Source: Notamacropus eugenii
Taxonomy: Eukaryota > Chordata > Mammalia > Diprotodontia > Macropodidae
DNA: 64,000 nt
Reading direction: 5' to 3'
Assembly: GCF_028372415.1 (NCBI RefSeq)
Contig: NC_092879.1
Span: 95,514,241 to 95,578,240, forward strand
Position numbers and translations under genes: made by a program. Numbering within the stretch: position 1 is the stretch's first letter; each line of letters opens with the position of its first letter. Under the pieces are notes generated by a model. The model did no database searches and was not told where the DNA came from. It was given only the letters and a program-made list of their open reading frames with translations. Below, piece by piece: positions 23,355-33,795 of the stretch.

Positions 23355-23830
23355 AAATATAAACATAATAAATAGCATTTACATATCACTTTAAGGTTTG
23401 CAAAGCACTTTCCATGTGTTACATCATATGATCTTCACAACAACCCTGTGAGGTAGGTGCTACTGTTATTATCCTCATTTTACAGATGAAGATACTGAGG
23501 AAGAAAAGGTCGAATCATTTGCCCAGGGTCACACAGCTAGTTGGTTGGTTGTTGTCCTTTGTCTTCGAAGAGGACCAAAGTGACATCACCACGATAAAGT
23601 GAAATTTCAGTGTGTCCGACTGTCGCTGATCAGACCAATACAAGCTCGGAATGCTCTACCACAGGTTGGGCACAGATAGTCCGTGTGAATATTTGGGGTG
23701 AATATCCCAAATTTGCACATCCTGCTGAAATACACAGCTAGTAAATGTCTAGTAAATGAGGCTGGATTTGACTCATGTCTTTCTGACTCCAAGTCCAGAT
23801 AAGGAAACACTCTCTACTAAGGTGGGTCCA
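23355..23830 (-). mobile_element. MIR-type SINE split by RTE element
   Basis: The left part (23355-23540) has ctcattttacagatgaag and cagggtcacacagctag. The right part (23732-23830) resumes at acacagctagtaaatg and continues to gactccaagtccag. Confidence 0.7.
23541..23731 (+). mobile_element. RTE-derived element with target-site duplication
   Basis: It starts ttggttggttgttgtccttt and gtcttcgaagaggaccaaag, a typical marsupial RTE/SINE head. It is flanked by the 10-bp direct repeat acacagctag (23531-23540 and 23732-23741). The repeat falls in the conserved core of the host MIR. Confidence 0.8.
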
Positions 23831-23859
23831 TATCCTGTCTGTAACTTCTAGTCTGAGAC

Positions 23860-24000
23860 AATTGCCTGAAAGACTCAGAGATGCAATGACTTGTTCAGGG
23901 TCACACAGCCAGCATTTGGCAGAGGAAACACTTGAACACTTGAGTCTTGTGACTCCACAGCACCCCCTCCTCTGCCATGTCCAACTGCCTCTCTAAAGCC
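23860..24000 (-). mobile_element. MIR SINE
   Basis: The antisense order is aatgacttgttcagggtcac, then acagccagcatttggc, then gaacacttgagtcttgtgac. Confidence 0.6.
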
Positions 24001-25165
24001 CCCAAACCTCCAAATCATTGATCAAACAGTGTTCTACTGATTTTCAAGGAAAAAATCTTGAAAAAATAAAGGTAATTTGTTAGACTAAAATGTTTAGAAA
24101 CTTTAAGCACTTATTCAATTTTTTGTGAAGTAATTATGCTTGACCTTCCTGATAGTGCTGCAAGTCAACATACTTGCTCAGAAGAGTTCTTCTATAAGAA
24201 GGATCTTTGAAATTTGAGTTATCAGACAATTACCAACTTGAAAAATATGTAAAGATATCGTCAAGCAGCTGAGGGGCCACCAGGTCAAAGCGGAATGAAT
24301 TACTTCCGTTGTGCCTGGCCCCAGAGGAGGGCAGACCCAGGAGCAGCCGTGGGGGGCAGGCACAGAGAGAGGCCAAGTTCACCTCACTGGGAGAAAATCG
24401 TTTTGTCCCAGAGTGGAACAGGCTTCCTGAAGAGACCAAGAGGCCTTTACTAGCAGCCTTTGAATGATGGATGACTCCTTGTTGAAGAGCAAAGGAGATT
24501 ATATAGGTAAAGCACTTTGCAAACCTTCATGCATTATTAAAAATATTTGCTATCATCATCATCATCATCTTGTAAAGGGAATTCTTGCTCTTGTTTAGGA
24601 CCAGCTGGCCTCTGAAGTTTCACAGAGTTTGGAGATTCTGAGTCCAGTGTGGGACTCCTCGTGTATTCTTGTATGGGGGTAGGCTCACCCATATGATATC
24701 AGGACTGAAGAAGCTGCCCACTTATGCCACTCTGAAATCTCTTTCACGTGTTGGCCCTAGTAAAGCAGGGCTGAACACAAAATCCCTTTTACTGAGAAGT
24801 CTGCCAAAATGGCTTTCAGAACACAACTGAAGACCTAATCCAGTATAGCAATAGGAAACATAAAGTGGCTCTATAGGGCCCCCCATCCAAAGAGCAGCAT
24901 TTAGTTAGACTTCCTGATTTCCATTTTTAGTAGTGCCTGAGAATCAAATGGCAAATGTAGCAACAACAGCAAAAGAGGTACAGAAGGAAAATCAATAATC
25001 AAACATCTGATTGTTTATTGGGGTTGCCTTGGGCTATGGCTGGAGTCAGAAGGACGCTAAGCCCCAGTCTAGTCCCTGCCCTCCACAGGTGCTGGGCAAT
25101 CTAAAAAGAAATCATGAACATTGACAGGCCATTTGGGAGTCACCCAATATGGATCGTTGCTTTAC

Positions 25166-25299
25166 CTCAGAAGCTTCCTTGTTTCTGTCAAATGGGCCCC
25201 GCCTGTCGATGCCACGAAATGCCCTTGGCTTGTAGGAATTCGAATCGTTTCTTCTGTAATTATTCCGGGGTCCAAACTGCCTCCTTAATCGCTGGGGTC
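25166..25299 (-). CDS. Exon 3 of UIF-like gene: Arg/Asn-rich segment
   Basis: This 134 nt exon enters in phase 1 and leaves in phase 0. The acceptor is TTCCTAG and the donor is GAG/GTAAAG. It encodes PQRLRRQFGPRNNYRRND, then SNSYKPRAFRGIDRRGPFDR, then NKEASE. The composition is rich in Arg, Asn and Gly-Pro turns with no hydrophobic core. This fits an intrinsically disordered RNA-binding region like the Arg-rich part of UIF, which binds RNA and the export receptor NXF1. The exon stays open in this frame although the surrounding intron is full of stops. About 450 nt upstream in the transcript lies a 170-nt C/T-rich tract. Confidence 0.8.
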
Positions 25300-26921
25300 C
25301 TAGGAACATAATAACTGACTGTATGTATCAGGGAGTAACTCAGCACAGCTCCCAGCATGATTTTGTTGTGCTCTCAGGCTCCGGAAGTCATATACTGGGC
25401 TTGGCAAAAGGTCTAATCTGCCTTTCCTGCAAATTCTTCCCAGCAGCCCTCTGATTGCGCTCACTACTGCTGCTGGGCAGGAGAGCGCCCAACCTTCCTA
25501 CCAATCGAAGGGAATCTGACATACTGTACCCAAGGAGGATGACTGCCTTCCTGCCTTCCTGCCATGAGGGACCAGAAATAGGATGCCAGGCACCTGCTTA
25601 AAATAGATTCTGTCTCTTAGAAACACCCAATTTATAAGGGATAAACTAAAGACTAAAGTGAGGGCATGGAAATCAGAAGAGGACAGCGAGCCCTGAAAAT
25701 GCCATTTAGGTTCGTTATCTGCAGCCAGGGAAGCAGAGAACGAGAAGCCTGCAGATCAATGGAGTGGGGAGGGCGGAGGGGGGGAGGGGGGAAGGACAGA
25801 GGGGGATGGGGAAGGGAGAGAGGAGGGAGAAAGGAGGAAGGGAAAAGGGGGCAAAGGGGAGGGAAGGAGGAAGGGACAGGGGAGGAGGGGAAAAGACAGA
25901 GGGAGGGGGGAGGTGCTGAGGGAGGGCCAGACATGGGATTTCATCAGTGCAGAGAGTTTCTGATGAGAGAACCCAACCTACTAATGCAGACTGGCACTTT
26001 CTCGGCAACTTTTAATCTAAGTGACTAAGTCACCCCTCTGGGATTTGAACCCACATCTTCCTGCAGATCACGGAAGGGAATAAAACCACTTTGGGCAGGG
26101 TTATATGAATATTTCAGGTAAAAGGAAAATGTTTGGCCTGAATCAGCTGAATTACGATCCCAATCATACATTTCAAATAAGCAGGAAGAGCTGTTTAGAC
26201 CATACGGCAGGGTCAGAAATCTCCTTTGTTTGTTTCCCTACGGGCTTTCTTACCCTGGCTTCTGTCCCTCTCTAAGAAGATTCCTTTGGGGGTACTGGGA
26301 ATGTCACAGGGAGGCAGCTGGCAAGAGATTCTAATATAGACCCTCAATGAAGGGTTCCACTGGTCAAAAAGCCTCAGGCATTTTCTGACCCTCCATCTAA
26401 AGTCTTGAGAAGATCCTCAATTCCAGAAACTACCTTTCTCACATAGTGATACCCAGTAAATGCCTAGGAAAAGGGAATCGCCAAGCTGGCTGACAGGGCT
26501 GGGCCTAAGTATCATTTCCCTCCAAAAGAAGATAAGGATTTTCAAAGCTTCTCTTGGGTCTGCTGCTGACCCAATAGCAGTCAATTCTCCTCTTCAGCAG
26601 CATTGTGGGACTGTCTACTGGACCATGAAGTTGGACTTGCCAAGAAGCACAAAACAGGCCCTAAATCATGATTCAGCCTTGACAAAGGTGATGGCAAGCA
26701 AAGCAGACCGAACTGCATTTTTCATTTTGCCCAAGGTGAGTGACTAGATCACCAGCCACTGCCAAGATTAATAAATAAACTACGCCACAACCCAAGCTCC
26801 CAGACATGCTGCCCCTACTTGGAGCCATTCAGCAAGGCCACCTGAAGTGATTCCGATTGCTTTTACAGTTGGCTAAGGTTAGTTAGTGAGTCTATCATAA
26901 AATAACCGTTTTAAGGCTAAC
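25300..26921 (-). other. Intron 2 of UIF-like gene
   Basis: A 1.6-kb intron dominated by the 170-bp polypurine block. A tiny MIR scrap lies at about 26030-26060. Nothing else is recognised. Confidence 0.6.
25755..25925. repeat. 170-bp polypurine/polypyrimidine tract
   Basis: Nearly uninterrupted G/A on the plus strand (ggaggg, gggaaa, gagagg variants). In the minus-strand transcript it is a long C/U tract in intron 2, about 450 nt before exon 3. Pro/Ser-rich ORFs here are artefacts of composition. Confidence 0.85.
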
Positions 26922-27035
26922 CCTCGGAAAATCCAGAATTCTGGTAGTAAGCCTGGTCTCTGTATCTGGTACCCTCTCTTCTTTTATATTGCTCTGCACG
27001 GTCGCGCTCCTTCCGTTGAAGCTTTATGAAGTCAT
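26922..27035 (-). CDS. Exon 2 of UIF-like gene: completes DMSLDDFIKL motif
   Basis: This 114 nt exon is in phase 1 at both ends. The acceptor is an excellent pyrimidine run followed by TTGCAG. The first two bases complete the Asp codon left open by exon 1, giving DMSLDDFIKLQRKERD, the UAP56-binding motif seen in UIF and ALYREF. The exon continues as a highly charged segment (RAEQYKRREGTRYRDQ) and ends YYQNSGFSEG. UIF has a similar QNSGFG patch at a comparable place, which supports using the distal donor. That donor (GAGG/GTTAGC) is weak. A second GT at 26972 (GAGG/GTACCA) has the same phase and would remove 17 residues. Confidence 0.8.
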
Positions 27036-27789
27036 CTGCAAGGAGAAACGCATATGTGAGTGTCAGCTGGGCACACTACAGTATGACTCTATCGCAAGCA
27101 GATGGGAGTAGGGGGCACTTTGAAAACCCCAAAGAATGGATGAGTGGTAGCACCAGAAATGTTATTGTACTGGTAAAAAAAAACAAAACAAAAAAAAAAA
27201 ACTTTGAAGGAAGGCTGTTGGGCAAAGTGATGGTAACCTCACATATACAGGCTTGTACCTCAAGAGAAGTAACTTGTATGGACATAAAGGTTCTGATGAA
27301 ATGTTATTGCGGCTGTGAGGAAAAAGTGGTCCAGAGTCCTGGGTTCCTCTAAAGTTCAATACCAGATGTTCACCAGGTGGCCCTACTCATTGGCTTTCAA
27401 AGACTTTATGTCATCACAGGGCCTGGTCTTCAGGCATTTTGCTGTTTACTCCCTACCCCACCCATCCACCCTCATTGTCTGTCACTATTTGATACCTACA
27501 GTTCCACCAATATAAATAAATTACCTTGGGTGTTGTAGATTTTATCCTCAAGAGGCCCTTATATTTGAGACAAATATCACAGGTGGACATAAAGACTCTT
27601 ACCTTGAATTTCATTGGTTAACATTGCACTTGGACATCCAGTTAAGAGAGGAAGGCCCTTTGGGAACAGGGAATAAGCTAGGCACCTGAGGACAGGCAGG
27701 GCTGCCAAGAGTTGTGGTAAAGAAGTTTGGAAGGCAAGGCCATTGAGTGTCCAGGACATCATTTTGCTCAGGCCCCAGGCATTTAGCTC

Positions 27790-27965
27790 TCAGTCACCCT
27801 GAAATATTCAATGTACTGGATTGGGATTAAAAAGACCTACCTCCAAATCCCAGCTCTTACTAGCTGCATGACCTCAGATAAGACACTAACCTCTCTGGGC
27901 CTCAGAGCCTTCTGCAAAATGAAGAGGTTGAGATGGATGATCCTAGCAGTCAGTTCATTTGGACA
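27790..27965 (+). mobile_element. MIR SINE
   Basis: The order is actggattgggattaaaaag, then tagctgcatgacctcagata, then gggcctcagagccttctgc. Confidence 0.6.
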
Positions 27966-28094
27966 CCATGAAAAAGCCCCCTCCCCTTCCAGAAAAGTCT
28001 GACCCCTCAGATGCTGGGGGCCTATGACCCCTGCTATCAGGGGTTAAGGAGGGGGCTTCATGTGCCACCATGGCCATGGATGTTCATATTTTGT

Positions 28095-28265
28095 TATGCA
28101 GAATCCAAAAGGGTGCAGAAGTGCTCAGACACTCATATTACCTTTGGGATCCTAAGCAAGTCACTGAACTTCTCTGGGCCTGAATTTCCTTTTACGTAAA
28201 ATGAACAAGTTGTACTAAATGACCTTTAGCATCCTTTCCAGCTCTAAATCTATGAACCTATCTTT
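28095..28265 (+). mobile_element. MIR SINE
   Basis: The order is gatcctaagcaagtcactga, then ctctgggcctgaatttcc, then catcctttccagctctaaat. Confidence 0.65.
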
Positions 28266-28879
28266 GAGTGAAGCCAATTATGGCCTCCCCAATTTGTTCC
28301 CTTTTCACTTCACCAGAGTTGGCAGTGTAGTGTAGGCCTGGCAGTGTCCTGGCATGTTGGCCAAGCTAATCATCTTATCCCTCGGAACCTCCCTTATGAG
28401 ATGAAGGTGACATTGCCTATGCTCCCTACCTCACTGGGTGGTTGGAACGAAAGTGCTGAGAAAGGGGAGGAATCATTAGATTTCTGTCCCCTGCTCCCAG
28501 GCCCTCTCAGCCATGTCAGCCTTAGCGGGATCTGACTACGATGGAGGAACCAATAGCAGAGCAATAACAAGAAGAGGGCGACACAAGAAAGATCAGCTGT
28601 CCTGTTCCCCATTGAACAGATGCAGACGCCTTTCCTCTGTGCTTGACATTTTGAGAATCTAGAGCAGGGAGGGCGCAAGTACCACGTTGGCACACCTCCT
28701 ACTCTCAATAAAGCGATCGGCAGACAAAGCCCCAGGTCTGGAGCCTTCTGGTGGCTTTCAGCTCAACAGCCAAGAGCAGAAAGGGCTAAGGGCCTTGTGA
28801 GGAACAAGAAAGACAACGTAAAGCATTCATTGCCAGCAGAAGATGCCAGCCGCAACATCCTATGGGGAGGGAGGAAGGC

Positions 28880-29005
28880 TGTTGTTTGGTACAGACCTGG
28901 GATTCCAATCCTGCTGCTGACATGACCTTGGGCAAGTCCCTTAATGTGCCTAGGTGGCAGTTTCCTCAGAAAGCATAGGAGCCCCTCCCAGCTCTAGAGC
29001 CCCAA
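28880..29005 (+). mobile_element. MIR SINE
   Basis: The order is gacatgaccttgggcaagtc, then gcagtttcctcagaaagc, then ccagctctagagcc. Confidence 0.6.
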
Positions 29006-29514
29006 GCCTCTCTCTGCACAAGCACCCTTGGCCTTGGTCACATGACACAGAAAGCAGAGTAGAGGAGCAGGAGGCCCGACAGCTGTTAGAAGCTCTGCCA
29101 GCTCTCCTGGTTCTTCCCCAGTACTATAAATGCCCTTGTAACTGAGCTTTCAGGGGTAGAACCATGGGTGTTGATGAAATACATTAAACTGACTGGGAAA
29201 AATTCAATTTTCTTTCTGGTAGCTTCTCATTTTTATTATGTTTGTTGTGCAACCGCATTGTGGGTCATGTGAGGGGCTAGAGCTGGGGACAGAGGGACCA
29301 ACACTCAAGGAGAATACAAGGAAAGCCAGCAGTCCAAGAGATGACTTCACAGCGTGGGATGCAAGCAAATCACAATGCTGTTTGAAATTAGGCAAAGAGT
29401 GGCCGCCTGGCCTTTCAGGCCCAGAGGCAGAGCTCCCCATCTATGCGGTCACTGTACCCAAGCTGTGATCTCCCATTTTCTGACTGAGTCAGAGAAGCAG
29501 CCAGAGAATACAAG

Positions 29515-29890
29515 CAATGACTCACATTTCTATAACACTTTCTAGTTCAGCAAGTGGTTTTCTTCAACTGCAGGGCATGTTGCTAGACAGAAGTACACTG
29601 GATTGTGATCCAGAGGACCTGAGTTCGAATACCAGCTCTAGTCACTTACTGTGTGATTTTCAGCAAGTCACTCAACCTCCCTGGGTCTCAGTTTCCTCAT
29701 TTATAAAATGAGAGGGTTGGACTAGATGGCTTTTAAGCTGTAATGTTACAGACAGTATGGTCATATTTTCTTTGATAACCTTGGATAAGCAGTGTCTGTA
29801 TTATCTTCATTTTTCAGATGAGAAAACTGAGGCTCAGAAGTTCCCTCAAGGGTAGTCAGACTCTCCTACTTTTTCAGTCATCCAGACTGC
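29515..29890 (+). mobile_element. MIR SINE with second MIR fragment
   Basis: A good MIR at about 29575-29745 (ggacctgagttcgaatacc, then ctcagtttcctcatttataa). Antisense-type MIR sequence is on its right flank (29800-29880: cagatgagaaaactgaggct). The antisense part may be a split older copy. Confidence 0.65.
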
Positions 29891-30104
29891 CTACATAATG
29901 AGTGAATGAATGAATGAAAACCTTTGAACTCTACCCTACTCTACAGGGGCACTGTGGGACAAGTGCTTCGCCAACTATGCTTAGAGCACCAAAGAAAGGC
30001 AAGGCTGCTGTCATCATCATCATCACCATCACTATCAATCATTACCATCATTATTACCTCTCACTTTAAAGAATCACTAGGTCAGAGGCAGACTAGGGTC
30101 TCTT

Positions 30105-30345
30105 GGACACACAGGGGCAGCCTAGTACATAGAAGAGGGTGCTGGATTGGAAGTCAGAGAGCCCGATGTCCAATGCAGTCTCATAGACTGCCAAGTTCTG
30201 TGAGCCAGGGCAGGTCACCTCAGGGTTCCCCTCTGTAAATGAGCGTTAGAATAGCACTCCTTCCCAAGATGGTTGTGATGGCTGAACAAGAGAATGCTTG
30301 TAAAGTGCTCAGCAAACCTTGAAAATGCTATGTTTGTACCTGCTC
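30105..30345 (+). mobile_element. MIR/SINE1-type SINE
   Basis: The order is gggcagcctagtacatagaa, then gctggattggaagtcagaga, then ctgtaaatgagcgttag, then gcttgtaaagtgctcagc. Confidence 0.6.
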
Positions 30346-30941
30346 TCATTCTTAACAAGAAAGGCTTCTTTATATTCAAACATGGAATGAGATAGTGAAA
30401 AAGCACAAACTTTTCAACTTTTGTAAAATCTGAACAGACATGGGACTCAGGATCATATGTGTGAAGCAGCTCAAATGGCATGCAGTGTGTGTGTGGGGGG
30501 GGGGTATGTGTGTTTGTGTGTATGTTTTCAAAGCTACATAAACCCAGATATTCCTTTACCCAGAGTTCATATTTGTAGATTAGGAACTGGCAGGGCTGAG
30601 GCTTCCTCCCTTCTCCCAATGAAAAGTATTTCAAATGTAATTTGTGCCAAGATTCTGCTCAAGCACCACCTTCCCCTCCAGGTGCTAGTACCCTCCCTTC
30701 TTAACTGCCCTGGATTTTCCCACTTTATGTTTTTGTGGTACAAAACTACTGCAGGCCTGATGAATTTAGCAGTAAAATAACAAAGCAGGCAAACTGAGGA
30801 AGGATTTCTAATTGTCTCTGGAGTCTTAAGTGCGGCTAGGTTTAGGAGGCCAGAAGAGCTCCTCTGGGCAGGCAGTGACCATCTTCACTGCTCCCTTCAA
30901 GGTTTTTCTTGCTTTTGATTACCATACTTGTTGTCTGGGGC

Positions 30942-30966
30942 GGGGGGGGGGGGGGGGGGGGGGGGG
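30942..30966 (+). repeat. Poly-G homopolymer (25 G)
   Basis: A run of 25 G after ggggc. It lies in intron 1, so the transcript has poly-C. Its length is error-prone in sequencing. Confidence 0.85.
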
Positions 30967-31119
30967 AATCTGTGCATCAATAAAATAGAAATAAGGAAAA
31001 GAAACAGTTCATTAAGGTGTCAACCCAGAAGAGCTTTAAGATTCCTTCCAGCATAAAATTCTATGAATCTACAATGAGAAGTAAACTAAAAAATCCCCTA
31101 GGTCACCTGTCATTCACCT

Positions 31120-31600
31120 CTCTCCTTTATCTCTGTATCTCACCTATCCCTAAATCCTGGTAAAGATGAAATTGACCTTCTAAATGCCTCTGTTTTCCCC
31201 CTGCCCCAATCCAGCAGTTGGATCTCATCACCTCACACTTGGATTAGCGCTGCCAGGTTCATCTTCTCAAACTAGAACTTTTGTCATGTCATTCTTTTTC
31301 TCACGAACCTCAAACGGTTATATTATATCAAGATCAGGTTTCTCTTCCTGTATTTCAAAGTTCTCTGTTATCTGGGTGTCCATATCCTCATTTTTGTGTG
31401 TGTTAGGATCATAATATTTTGAGCTGGAAGAGACTTTACACGTCACCTGATCAAACTCTTGCATTTTACAAATGAAGACCCAGAGATACGGAGAAGTTAA
31501 CTTACTTGTCCAAAGTCATCCATGCAGTCAAGTAGCAGTGAACAGGTTTTGATTTGGGTTCTTATTTCCAAATTTAGGGTTCTGTATTTATGCTACCTGT
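31120..31600 (+). mobile_element. L2 3' region followed by MIR-type fragment
   Basis: L2-like text (ttggatctcatcacctcaca, then ttggattagcgctgcc) runs to about 31395. An antisense MIR follows (cattttacaaatgaagaccc, then ttgtccaaagtcatcc). Confidence 0.5.
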
Positions 31601-33210
31601 ACACTCACACTTCAGGTTCTTTGTATCAGCCCAGTTAAGTTTCAGTCAGTCATGTTGATGCTATGCGTATCTATCTATCTCTGAGACTTTATGTGTGTTA
31701 GTCTTCCTGCCTGGAGTTCTTGCCTTTTTCGCTTTTCAAATCATCCTTTCCAGATAAGCTCAAACCCAGTTAATGGGAAGTGATGTCCTATTTTTAAGAA
31801 ACTGAAGAGACAGATGTTTTATGGGAGTTTGGAGGAAGGCTTCAACATCTTTGTAACCTTGTTTCTAACCCCATCCCTCTGCTTTTAATTCCAATTCTTT
31901 TTCCAACTCTGTACCTAACTGTTATGTAGAAGATTCTACTATCATCTTTCCAAACGTGGTCTTACTACAGTGAACTTCAAAATATGGAATCTCCTAGATC
32001 CACAAAGTTGTACTTAGCAGCTTCCACTTCTGAAAATCTTAAGTTCCTAAATTTTGTTTCAGTTGCTCAAAACCTCTTTCCACTGCCTTCTTAACTTAAG
32101 CACAATGGCCAGCTCCCCTTAGTGAACCTCAGAAATGAAAATCTTCATATCCCAAATTTATGTCCTTTTCAGTCTCAAGTACCACCTTCCCATAATGTGA
32201 GTTAGGCCTTGAGAATTTGGAAATTCAGTGACTTGGAAGCACCGGACTGCTTTACAGGTGTGGCCTCTATGTCTCATGTTTACCAGGACGTAGTACTTTG
32301 GTAATCAATATTTTCATTCCATATGCAGAGGTTCTGCTTGGATCTAATTTTTTTTTAGTTTCTGTATTTGGGGCTCTGTGGTTTTTTTTAATTTGCTGGA
32401 GTTTTAGGATAACATATCTTAGTTAAAAAAGCTGTAACGTCTCTGGATTTATTTCCTTCACTTGTAAATTTAGGATAATAATATTTGTCCTATAGACCGT
32501 ATAGGACTGTAGTGAAGAAAGCAGTCTGTATACCATGGTGCTTTGTGAAAATGAAATAGAAGGATGAGTATTTTTCAAAATAATTATTAAGCACTAAGTT
32601 GCACCCATTCCTATGTTAGGAACCTGTCTGCTAGAAGTTACATATTTTAAGTCATAACTATGGATATAGACATACATATGTTCAGAATAATTCATTAAAG
32701 CAATAAATGACTTATTAGTGATACATTTGTATCATATCATTGGTGTGCTGGAGTCAGCTCCCACCTGATCATAAGAATGGGTAGTTAAATTTCCAATGTA
32801 AGCATTTAAACCTGAGAAATCGGCAAGCGCTACACATCAGGGCTTGGTTTCCTGCATTTTGATTGTCTAGACTTAAAAAGGTAATAAGGAGTATGCTAAT
32901 AATGCATATTAAACCTAAAACTGTTTTGCATACTTGTTTTTTAACTGGCATACACCTGATCTTATAAATGATTTTTTTCCTGAGGAAAAAAGGCAATAAA
33001 TTATTATTAGTAGTAGTTAAAAAAAAAAAAAAGCCGTAACCGTTACGGAGGAGAAAAGTGAGGTCCAAAGAGAACAGGCGTCCCACGGAACGTGTCATAC
33101 CAAACCTAGGATTTAAAGCAATATCCTACGCTAGAATCTCAGGAAGGAAGTGCAAAGTTAACAACAATAACAAAAAAACAAAAAAAAAATCAAAGAAGAA
33201 AAGAAAAAAG

Positions 33211-33390
33211 GCCACGATGGCGGAAAAGCAAAGATTCGCGCATCACCCACGCTACAAAACCACAATATGGCTGCCGCGCGGGAAAGGTCAGCCATTTTGG
33301 AAACTTTCCCAGAGTGGAGATGCAGTCACTTCATTCCCACCATTTCCGAAAAAGGACACTGTCTAGAGCTGATGGGGCCATTTTAAGTTC
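33211..33390. promoter_or_regulatory. Cluster of YY1-type motifs in intron 1
   Basis: Four matches to the YY1 core (ATGGC/GCCAT) lie within 180 bp: gatggcgg (33216), atatggctgcc (33265), cagccatttt (33289) and ggccatttta (33376). A weaker ccatttcc is at 33340. They flank the downstream edge of the CpG island. Known: clustered YY1 sites in first introns regulate several CpG-island genes, including imprinted ones. Function here is inference. Confidence 0.45.
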
Positions 33391-33599
33391 GAAGATGTTA
33401 TTTAAAATTCAAAACACTATTTTAGGTTTAAAGGGCTGGGGTAGGGGGAGAGGAGGAGGCCAAGACCCAGGTTAAGGGCCAGGGTGGCCAACAGATGACT
33501 ACCAGTGAAGGCCGGGGCCCAGTCCTGCCCGCAGTCCGCCGCTACTGGGCAGTTGGCAGGTGGCCGAGGGCAATCAGCGCGGCCCCCCCCCTCCCCCAC

Positions 33600-33775
33600 G
33601 GCCGCTGCCGCTGCCGCTCCCGCCGCTCCCGCCGCTCCCGCAGCTCCTGCTCCCGCGCCGCTGCCGCTCCCGTCGCTCCCGCTCCCGCTCCCGCGCCGCT
33701 CCCGCTGCCGCTCCCTCCCCCGCGCCCGCTCCCTCCCCCGCTCCCGCTCCTGCTCCTCCCTGCCACTTCCTACCC
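33600..33775 (-). repeat. GC-rich degenerate hexamer array (CCGCTC/GAGCGG)
   Basis: Tandem variants of ccgctc, ccgctg and cccgct fill about 175 bp just downstream of the exon 1 donor. On the transcribed (minus) sense strand it is G-rich with many GGG runs, so quadruplexes or R-loops are possible. The long Arg/Ser or Ala/Pro ORFs in all frames come from this array. Confidence 0.75.
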
Positions 33776-33795
33776 CTCCCGCCCCGGCCACTCAC

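Larger units (their letters stand above)
19484..25165 (-). other. Intron 3 of UIF-like gene
   Basis: A 5.7-kb intron containing a purine-rich tract (20178-20255), a SINE (21090-21250), several MIR copies and an RTE-type insertion (23541-23731). A MIR scrap is at about 22545-22710 and a short (CAT)n at about 24553-24570. The stretches 19560-20170 and 24580-25165 hold nothing I recognise. Confidence 0.6.
27036..33795 (-). other. Intron 1 of UIF-like gene
   Basis: A 6.8-kb intron with several MIR-type SINEs, an L2 end (about 31120-31395), a G25 homopolymer, the YY1 motif cluster and the GC-rich hexamer array next to the donor. The stretch 31600-33000 is AT-rich and otherwise unclassified. Confidence 0.6.

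Noticed and set aside
25653..26028. Pro/Ser-rich minus and Gly/Arg-rich plus ORFs
   Set aside because: They come from the polypurine tract in intron 2. No splice sites or conservation features are present.
33058..33366. Plus-strand ORF at the CpG island edge, considered as a bidirectional first exon
   Set aside because: It spans an A-rich run and the YY1 motif cluster. It has no clear donor and the Lys-rich part is just poly-A.
33417..33791. Minus-strand Arg/Glu/Gly-rich ORF of 124 codons
   Set aside because: It lies downstream of the exon 1 donor in intron 1 and is produced by the CCGCTC array.
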